Part shown: positions 3,967 to 9,491 of the stretch, one piece after another
How the letters are laid out: each line of letters starts with the position of its first letter
Numbering within the stretch: the stretch's first letter is position 1
Assembly: GCA_050954505.1 (NCBI GenBank)
Contig: JBPBPY010000086.1
Location: 1-9,491, forward strand
Length of the DNA stretch: 9,491 nt
Source of the DNA: JAQGMO01 sp050954505
GTDB lineage: Bacteria > Pseudomonadota > Gammaproteobacteria > Burkholderiales > Burkholderiaceae_D
Direction: 5' to 3'
Program-made: the position numbers and the translations under genes
Notes under the pieces: generated by a model
The model's input: only the letters and a program-made list of their open reading frames with translations
Databases searched by the model: none
Told to the model about the DNA's origin: nothing

Positions 3967-6929
3967 TCGTGAATCAATTCCCGTATCCGGCTGGCCATGG
4001 CTTCCATGGTAAACGGCTTGGTCATCACATGCATGCCCGGCTCCAGATGGCCGTGGCTGAGAACCGTATGTTCGGCGTAGCCGGTAATGAACAGCACCTT
4101 CAGGTCGGCACGCGTGACGCGCGCCGCATCTGCCATTTGTCTGCCGTTCATGCCACCGGGCAGGCCGACGTCGCTGATCACCAGGTCGATGCGCATTCCT
4201 GAATTCAGCAGTCGCAGACCCGCTGCACCATCTTCGGCTTCAATGGCGCGATAGCCGAGTTCATTGAGCACATCACCCATCAGCATGCGGATGGTCGGCT
4301 CATCGTCTACCACCAGAACGGTTTCGCCAGCCAGTCCCCGCGGTGCATTGGCCAGCTCCATGTTTTGCGGCGCAAGATGGACGGTGCCATCATGGCGCGG
4401 CAGATAGATGCACACCATCGAGCCGACACCCACTTCCGACTGGATATTCACTGAGCCGCCCGATTGCTTGGCAAAGCCGTAGATCATCGACAGACCGAGA
4501 CCGGTGCCGGCACCGATCGGCTTGGTGGTGAAAAATGGATCAAAGGCCTTGCTGATGACGTCGGGCGCCATGCCCATGCCGGTGTCATAGACACACAAGG
4601 AGATATACTGCCCGGGCTCGATGCCATGTTGTTTGGCTGCCTTGCGCTCGAGCGAGCGGTTGGCCGTGGCAATGGTGATGGTGCCGCCGTTGGGCATGGC
4701 ATCGCGCGCATTGAGACACAGGTTGAGAATGGCGTTTTCGAGCTGGCTGGGGTCGATCAGCGTAGCCCACAATTCAGGGTCGTTGACCAGTTCGATATGA
4801 ATGGACGGACCCACTGTCCTGGAGATCATGTCAGCCATGCCATTGACGACATGCTTGACGTCGGTTGCCTTCGGGGAGAGCGTCTGGCGGCGCGAAAACG
4901 CCAGCAGGCGATGGGTCAATGCCGCTGCCCGCCGCGAGGCATCTTCGGCTGCCGCCAGGAATTTGGCCAATTCGTTGCTGCGCCCCTGCGCCAGCCGCAC
5001 CTTGATGATTTCCAGCGAACCGGAAATACCAGCCAGCAAATTGTTGAAATCATGCGCCAGCCCGCCGGTGAGTTGGCCGACGGCTTCCATTTTCTGCGCC
5101 TGGCGCAGCGCTTCCTGCGTTTCTGCCAGGTCGGCTTCGGCACGCAGGCGCGCCGAAATATCGAGAGCGTGATGAAAGGCGGCGATGATGTTTCCCGCCT
5201 CATCACGCAACGGGTTGTAGGTAACTTCCCAATACGGCTTGATCAAGTCCGGGTCGCCGAATTTTTCGGTCACCGTGAAGGCTTCGCCGGCCAAAGCGCG
5301 GCGCATGAAACCGGCAATCATCTGACGCTGCTCCGGCAGGAACAGGTCTGGAAAGATATCGCCCATCTTGACGCGTTTTCCATAGATGCGGAAAAACTCG
5401 TCGCTGTGCGCCTGGTTGAAGGCAATCAGCCGGCAATCGTGGTCGAAGGCACACACCGGCGCTGCATCGGAGCGCACGATATTTTCGTAGAGCAGCAAGG
5501 CGGCCGAGCGTTCGGCCACCCGTTCTTCCAGCGTGTCGTTAAGTTCGCGTAACTGTTCTTCGGTTTGCTTGCGCGCGCTGATGTCGACGGCAATGGCCAG
5601 TACCGACACCACCTGGCCATCGGACTGGCGCACCGCCGTTACATGGTTGCTGACCCAGATCGTCGAGCCGTCCGGACGAAGATAGCGTTTTTCGATGTCA
5701 AACGGCGGCCCGCCTTTGGCGGTGATCTCGAAAAGATCCAGGTTGTTGCTCAGGTCCGCATGATGAGTCAGGTCCTGCATGCGCATCGACATCAGTTCCT
5801 GCCGCGAGCGACCCACCATCTCGCAGTAATGGTCATTCACCGAAGTGAACTTGCCATGCAGGTCCACCTGCGCAATCCCTGCCGAAGCCTGGGAAAAAAT
5901 GGCCGACAGGCGGTTTTCGCTATGGCGCAACTTGCTCTCGGCATGCAGCCGCTCAATGGCATTCCATACCCGCTCGGCGACATCGGCCAGCAGCGCCAGT
6001 TCGTCGTCGCTCCAGCAGCGTGGCGTGCACTGATGGACATGCAAGCCGCCGGTCCAGCGGCAGTCCCGGTGCACTGGTGTGGAGAGCACGGCTGCCATGC
6101 CGGCCTGCGCCAGCAGAGCGGTACCCGGCACGACACGGGTGTCGTCGATCCGCACGGGATTGTCAGCCCACGAGGCAACCATGGCGCTGTCGCCCAGCGC
6201 GTTGACCGGATGCCTGCCGATCGCGCTGCTGCTGGAGGCGGTATGCCACTCATTGGTAACGACGAAGTGCCCCGCATCGAGCAAGTAGAAACACGCGTGA
6301 TCGACCTTCAGGTAGGTGCCGGTGGCAACGGCGGCAACATCCATGATGTCTGCCACACTGGCACGGCCGCGCAGCATGTCAGCCAGTTCAACCCGAAAGC
6401 GCTGGCGGTCCCGCTCGGCAGTCAAACGCCGTTCGGACAGCACCTTGGCGGTACTGTCATTGCAGATGTCGATGAAGCCTGCAACAGCGCCGGTTTCATC
6501 GCGCAGAGGGCCGTAGGAAAACGTCCACCAAGTGTCTTCAGGATAACCGTTGCGGGTCATTACCAAGTGCATGTCTTCCAGCCAGATTGATTCGCCCGCC
6601 AGTGCACGTGCGACCAGGGGATCGATATCCTGCCAGATTTCCTGCCAGACCTGTGCAATCGGCTGTCCCAAGGCGGCTGGATGCCGAGCACCCAGGGCCG
6701 GCGCATACGCATCGTTGTAGAGGAAGGTCAGTTCCTTGCCCCAGGCCAGGCAGATTGGATGTCCCGCATTGAGCGAAATGCCGACTGCCGTCTTGAGCGG
6801 TTGCGGCCAGGTTTCCGGTGGCCCCAATGGCGACGTTGACCAGTCGTGTGCGAGGATACGGGCGCTCATGCCGCTGCCGCCCTTGAGGAAGGACAGCAGA
6901 TGTTCGTGCTCGGGTGACAAAGAAATCAT
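3963..6929 (-). CDS. Soluble hybrid sensor histidine kinase (PAS-GAF-PAS-PAS-HisKA-HATPase-REC)
   Basis: From ATG 6927-6929 the protein has 988 residues. Domains in order: N-terminal PAS (about 45-165, opened by the family phrase AHDWSTSPLGPPETWP), GAF (about 185-330), PAS (about 335-455, closed by DISARKQTEEQL), a coiled linker, PAS (about 485-605), HisKA with phosphorylatable H626 in LAHDFNN, HATPase (about 725-840; N box NLCLNARDAM, G1 DTGMGM, G2 GAGTGLGL) and a receiver domain (869-988) with phospho-acceptor D920 in ISDVGLP plus ITGYA and TKPF. There is no membrane segment, so it senses a cytoplasmic signal. It passes phosphate from His to its own Asp and then presumably to an unlinked phosphotransferase; no partner is in the window. 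The frame is open upstream to GTG 6986, but a sigma70-like promoter lies across that stretch and the 19 extra residues look noncoding, which favours the ATG. Neither start has a good ribosome site. GC appears higher than in the effector genes. Confidence 0.9.
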   Translation of the reverse strand: MISLSPEHEHLLSFLKGGSGMSARILAHDWSTSPLGPPETWPQPLKTAVGISLNAGHPICLAWGKELTFLYNDAYAPALGARHPAALGQPIAQVWQEIWQDIDPLVARALAGESIWLEDMHLVMTRNGYPEDTWWTFSYGPLRDETGAVAGFIDICNDSTAKVLSERRLTAERDRQRFRVELADMLRGRASVADIMDVAAVATGTYLKVDHACFYLLDAGHFVVTNEWHTASSSSAIGRHPVNALGDSAMVASWADNPVRIDDTRVVPGTALLAQAGMAAVLSTPVHRDCRWTGGLHVHQCTPRCWSDDELALLADVAERVWNAIERLHAESKLRHSENRLSAIFSQASAGIAQVDLHGKFTSVNDHYCEMVGRSRQELMSMRMQDLTHHADLSNNLDLFEITAKGGPPFDIEKRYLRPDGSTIWVSNHVTAVRQSDGQVVSVLAIAVDISARKQTEEQLRELNDTLEERVAERSAALLLYENIVRSDAAPVCAFDHDCRLIAFNQAHSDEFFRIYGKRVKMGDIFPDLFLPEQRQMIAGFMRRALAGEAFTVTEKFGDPDLIKPYWEVTYNPLRDEAGNIIAAFHHALDISARLRAEADLAETQEALRQAQKMEAVGQLTGGLAHDFNNLLAGISGSLEIIKVRLAQGRSNELAKFLAAAEDASRRAAALTHRLLAFSRRQTLSPKATDVKHVVNGMADMISRTVGPSIHIELVNDPELWATLIDPSQLENAILNLCLNARDAMPNGGTITIATANRSLERKAAKQHGIEPGQYISLCVYDTGMGMAPDVISKAFDPFFTTKPIGAGTGLGLSMIYGFAKQSGGSVNIQSEVGVGSMVCIYLPRHDGTVHLAPQNMELANAPRGLAGETVLVVDDEPTIRMLMGDVLNELGYRAIEAEDGAAGLRLLNSGMRIDLVISDVGLPGGMNGRQMADAARVTRADLKVLFITGYAEHTVLSHGHLEPGMHVMTKPFTMEAMASRIRELIHD

Positions 6930-6974
6930 CGATGCGTGCGTGGCAGGTGCCGTAGGAGAGTCATTCCGGCAAGC

Positions 6975-7003
6975 ATGATAACCCACCCGACCGGTCTCTA
7001 CAA
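6975..7003 (-). promoter_or_regulatory. sigma70-like promoter of the histidine kinase gene
   Basis: On the minus strand, TTGTAG (7003-6998), 17 bases, then TATCAT (6980-6975). A start near 6968 would give a leader of about 40 nt to ATG 6929. It is read from sequence only; an 8-bp palindrome GACCGGTC (6989-6996) lies in the spacer. Confidence 0.5.
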
Positions 7004-7065
7004 ATCACTGGCACAGGGTAAATGTATCGAATGGACAAGGCGCAAAGCGGCGCACCGGCGAGTTT

Positions 7066-7092
7066 TGTCGTACCGGGGCGCTGTCGTGCCGG
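7066..7092. repeat. Short tandem-like repeat between methyltransferase and kinase genes
   Basis: TGTCGTACCGG (7066-7076) recurs with one change as TGTCGTGCCGG (7082-7092), a 16-bp period. Further CCGG-containing words follow to about 7112. It lies in the 3' region of the methyltransferase gene and upstream of the kinase promoter. No function is assigned and no convincing terminator is seen in 6987-7133. Confidence 0.4.
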
Positions 7093-7133
7093 TTTCCGGT
7101 GCTTGTCCGGTGGGCTTGTGTCTTGTGCCCGCA

Positions 7134-7898
7134 CTACATGATGAACTGCGCCGACCCCGGCGCCGCGCCCGGGAACGCGTTGGCCGTCTGCTTCGGAGCC
7201 GCGCGGATGGCCCAGCGCCAGACTTCGGAGATGCGGCAATACGAGGTCGAAATGATCTGGTGGTGATAGCCTTGCAGCCCGTCCAGCAGTGCGCGCTGGT
7301 TCATCAGATTGGAGCCGACAAAATAAATGGCACCGTTGGCACTCAGGTGGTGTGGCGCTTGAAGCAGGAAGCGGCTCAGCAAATCGCCTGCCGGGTCGCA
7401 CAGGGCGATTTCAGCCGCATGTTCAACCTGCTTGTCGAACAGCGGAGGATTGAACAGAATGGCGTCAAATTGCTGCCCCTCGAAACTGGAAAACAAGTCG
7501 CTGGCGAGCACCTGTCCTGGTATGGCCAGGCGGCGCAGGTTCTCGCGCGCGCTCTGCAGGGCCGCGTCGGCAATGTCGGCCAGCACCAGATCGACGCCAG
7601 GCCGGTAGACCGAGATGCCGACAAAGCCGCTGCCGCATCCAAGGTCAAGCACCTTGCCCCGGACAGCATCAGGCAGTACTGCATCGACCAGGAAACGCGA
7701 GGACAAACCAATGCCGGGATGGTAGACATTTGGCGGCAGGAACAGGGTAATGCCGTCGATGCTGGCATCGGGTTGCAGGCTGCCGAGGTTGGCAACATGC
7801 TCGGCGTGGCTGGCAAACGTCTTCGGGCCGATTTCACGCCACTGCATCTGCAATGCAGAGGCATCGATCAAGTTGTCCTGGGTAGAAGTGTTTTGCAT
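7134..7898 (-). CDS. Class I SAM-dependent methyltransferase (MTS/RsmC-PrmC type) behind an hrp box
   Basis: This is a 254-residue protein. The pre-motif NVYHPGIGLSSRFLVDAV (57-74) and motif I VLDLGCGSG (83-91) are typical of the methyltransferase-small superfamily; D108 in LADI fits the acidic residue binding the SAM ribose, and NPPL (150-153) is the motif-IV NPP[Y/F/W/L] catalytic signature used for methylating amide or amino nitrogens. Residues 1-45 are polar and the last 25 are Ala/Pro-rich and unlike the fold. The substrate is unknown: the family includes rRNA, release-factor and small-molecule enzymes, and this one is not a close match to RsmC, PrmC or PrmB that I can recognise. The start ATG 7896-7898 follows AGAGGA at a suitable distance. 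It lies 55 bp after the 504-residue protein gene, yet has its own perfect hrp box, so it can be transcribed separately. Secretion as an effector or synthesis of a virulence metabolite are both possible. Confidence 0.8.
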   Translation of the reverse strand: MQNTSTQDNLIDASALQMQWREIGPKTFASHAEHVANLGSLQPDASIDGITLFLPPNVYHPGIGLSSRFLVDAVLPDAVRGKVLDLGCGSGFVGISVYRPGVDLVLADIADAALQSARENLRRLAIPGQVLASDLFSSFEGQQFDAILFNPPLFDKQVEHAAEIALCDPAGDLLSRFLLQAPHHLSANGAIYFVGSNLMNQRALLDGLQGYHHQIISTSYCRISEVWRWAIRAAPKQTANAFPGAAPGSAQFIM

Positions 7899-7924
7899 GC
7901 GCCATCCTCTCGTCTGAATGCCGA

Positions 7925-7952
7925 TAAGTGGTTGGCCACATGCTTTGGTTCC
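7925..7952 (-). promoter_or_regulatory. Perfect hrp box (HrpL-type promoter) for the methyltransferase gene
   Basis: Minus strand GGAACC (7952-7947), 15 bases, CCACTTA (7931-7925): every defined position of GGAACC-N15-16-CCACNNA is matched. The start would fall near 7918, about 20 nt before the ATG at 7898. The -35 part lies immediately after the stop codon (7954-7956) of the preceding gene. Confidence 0.8.
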
Positions 7953-7953
7953 A

Positions 7954-9491
7954 TCACACGGTGGCAGGTCCCATTTCCATCGGCGTCAGGCGTGCGCGCT
8001 GGACCAGCTTGGTAAAGCGTTCCATGTAAAGCTCGACCAGCTTTTCTTCGGTATGTCCGCTGGACTTGACCTGTTCGATCATGCTGCGGATGTTGGCGTC
8101 ATCGCTTTCCTCGCACTGTCGGTAGATCGACCGGACAAACGCCTGCAAGTCGGATTTTTTGACGCGCGACAGCTGGACGGCTGTGGCAATCATTTCAGGA
8201 GGGCGTTTGCCATAGGCGTTGACGTCTGAAATGGTGTCCTTCATCAAGGCTGCATAGGACGCGGATCTCGGCATGGTTCCGATCACGCCGAAACTGCCGG
8301 AGACATAGGCCAGGTCGGCGCGCTTGGGGTCGAGAATTTCACCCTGCATGTAATGTTGATGGTCGTCCGTTGCGGTCAAGTAGGGGTCATCGACCCTGGC
8401 AGGCAACAGCATCGTCGCTACAATGGCACGCGCATACTCGTCGCACTCCTGCTGGAACTGCTCCAGTTCTTCTGCGGTTGCATCGTCCTTCAGCACCGGG
8501 GCGGTGTTGAGTTGGCGGCCACCGAAGGCGTTGGCGCCGCCGACGCCGGCATCGACTGCAGTCGCACCAATGAGCACGCCGTTCCAGAGAACTGGTCCTG
8601 CATTCGCCCTGGCCTGGTTTTCGAAATCGTCATTCATGATCGCTTCGGCTTCGTAGAGTGCTTTTCTCAAATCCTTGCTCAGTTGCCCGGGCAGCAGCGC
8701 CAGCATCCTGTCCTGCAACAGCAGGGCTTTTTTGTCCAGCACCCGCAAAGGTTCAAATGCCTCCACCCAGCCCGGCTCGAGGACACTGATGTCGGTCTTT
8801 GAATTCTTGATCAAATGATTCAGGTAAGGCTTTTCATCGAGAATCTTCTCGGCTTCAATATTGCGCGCCAGGCGGTTCTTGTCATACTCTTTCAGCAGAC
8901 CCAGATAGTTTTCCCTGAGTCCGGGTGAAACGATTTCCAATGCCCGGCACCAGCGCTCGGTTTTGCCTTCACCTACCGGAATGTTTTGATACAGCAAGAA
9001 ATCGCCCCAGTCCTTGAAGCCAGGCAGCACACGCGAGGCGACGCAGACGTCCATGTATTTGCCGGTGACGGGGTAGCCAAATTTTGCCAGCGCTGAGGTA
9101 TTGCTGCCGAATTTGATTTCCGGCACATAGCTCGAGGGGAACAGCCAGGCTTGCAGCTGACCCGAGAACACTTCATGAAAGGTGGCTCTCGGGCCATGGT
9201 GATTTGACTTGATGCGCCAATCATGGGTGCCATCGTTCAGGTACATCGCCGTGTGCGAACTGGCACCTTCGCTACGGAATTGTTCCGAAATCTCCATGGT
9301 GTCCATATCGATGATGCAGGGGCTTCGGCCGTCCTGGTTGGCGAAAGAACGCCTGATGGCATCGGCAATGCTGGCGGGTGCCGTGTGGAACGGTGACAGG
9401 GCAGAGGGTGTGAGGGAGAACTCGCGCATGAAGCGCTGGCGTTTGACGTGGCCGCCAGGTACATTCAAGCTGTTCGTCGATGGAAACGATG
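7954..9491 (-). CDS. Unassigned protein (504+ residues), possible divergent kinase fold and effector, 5' end open
   Basis: The frame runs off the window edge; a TTG at 9468 gives 504 residues, and an ATG at 9427-9429 would give 491 starting MREFSLTPSALSP. Neither has a clear ribosome site, so the start may lie outside. I do not recognise the family with certainty. In TTG numbering, WRIK (84-87), ATFHEVFSGQL (95-105), VPEIKF and then VCVASRVLPGFKDWGDFL (141-158) recall the N-lobe of HipA/actin-fragmin-kinase/PI-kinase-like proteins. NDDFENQARANAGPVLW (279-295) followed by AVDAGVGG (304-311) could be the catalytic Asp/Asn and metal-binding Asp. The C-terminal 180 residues match nothing I know. 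No signal peptide or membrane segment is visible. The visible N-terminus is Ser/Thr/Pro-rich, as in type III leaders. It precedes the hrp-box methyltransferase gene on the same strand. It is certainly coding; the function is speculative. Confidence 0.7.
   Translation of the reverse strand, partial: SFPSTNSLNVPGGHVKRQRFMREFSLTPSALSPFHTAPASIADAIRRSFANQDGRSPCIIDMDTMEISEQFRSEGASSHTAMYLNDGTHDWRIKSNHHGPRATFHEVFSGQLQAWLFPSSYVPEIKFGSNTSALAKFGYPVTGKYMDVCVASRVLPGFKDWGDFLLYQNIPVGEGKTERWCRALEIVSPGLRENYLGLLKEYDKNRLARNIEAEKILDEKPYLNHLIKNSKTDISVLEPGWVEAFEPLRVLDKKALLLQDRMLALLPGQLSKDLRKALYEAEAIMNDDFENQARANAGPVLWNGVLIGATAVDAGVGGANAFGGRQLNTAPVLKDDATAEELEQFQQECDEYARAIVATMLLPARVDDPYLTATDDHQHYMQGEILDPKRADLAYVSGSFGVIGTMPRSASYAALMKDTISDVNAYGKRPPEMIATAVQLSRVKKSDLQAFVRSIYRQCEESDDANIRSMIEQVKSSGHTEEKLVELYMERFTKLVQRARLTPMEMGPATV

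Noticed and set aside
4464..5552. Long + strand open frame (362 codons) opposite the histidine kinase
   Set aside because: It is a shadow frame of a GC-rich gene; the minus-strand frame carries all kinase motifs and this one carries none.
6930..6986. GTG start at 6986 for the histidine kinase (1007 residues)
   Set aside because: The likely sigma70-type promoter and start site overlap this stretch, and related kinases begin close to the LSPEHEHLLSF segment that follows the ATG at 6929.
6936..8015. Long + strand open frame (359 codons) opposite the methyltransferase
   Set aside because: It crosses the hrp box, two gene ends and the kinase promoter and has no recognisable domain, while the opposite strand encodes clear SAM-binding motifs.
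1..9491. tRNA, rRNA, insertion sequence ends, integrase, CRISPR arrays, toxin-antitoxin pair with an epsilon-like antitoxin
   Set aside because: None was seen on reading both strands. In particular, no antitoxin-like gene accompanies the zeta-like protein, which favours an effector over a toxin-antitoxin role.

Overview
The window looks like an accessory region from a plant- or fungus-associated betaproteobacterium with an HrpL-type (hrp group I) type III secretion system. An Oxalobacteraceae such as Herbaspirillum or Collimonas is my guess; the taxon is inferred from gene style, GC level and hrp-box-like promoters, not from a marker gene. No rRNA, tRNA, insertion sequence or CRISPR array is visible, and no gene-free stretch exceeds 300 bases.

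Layout. (1) 2-601 (+): the C-terminal part of a GH128-type (Asl1-like) beta-1,3-glucanase, followed by a strong hairpin terminator. (2) 863-2155 (-): a 430-residue ankyrin-repeat protein, preceded by a match to the HrpL promoter consensus (GGAACT-N16-CCACTGA) that overlaps a 23-bp palindrome. (3) 2401-2583 (-): a small DUF2256 zinc-ribbon-like protein. (4) 2860-3774 (+): a 304-residue protein joining a Ser/Thr/Pro-rich leader, a eukaryotic-style WW-like domain and a zeta-toxin-like P-loop kinase core, with a one-mismatch hrp box upstream (GGAACC-N15-CGACTTA). (5) 3963-6929 (-): a soluble hybrid sensor histidine kinase (PAS-GAF-PAS-PAS-HisKA-HATPase-REC), with a housekeeping-type promoter. (6) 7134-7898 (-): a class I SAM-dependent methyltransferase, preceded by a perfect hrp box (GGAACC-N15-CCACTTA) that sits across the end of the gene before it. 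(7) 7954-9491 (-): a protein of at least 504 residues, open at the window edge and not assigned to a family, with an N-terminal half reminiscent of HipA/PI-kinase-like folds.

How it fits together. Two full-consensus hrp boxes and one near match lie 20-80 bp before start codons in the right orientation. I therefore read much of the window as a satellite effector locus of an HrpL regulon: the ankyrin protein, the WW/P-loop kinase and probably the 504-residue protein are candidate type III effectors. The methyltransferase is either a noncanonical effector or a regulon-controlled metabolic enzyme. The hybrid kinase and the DUF2256 gene look like ordinary chromosomal genes interspersed among them. 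The most novel items are the WW/zeta-like chimera and the HrpL-type promoter on a methyltransferase gene. HrpL control and secretion are inferences from sequence alone.
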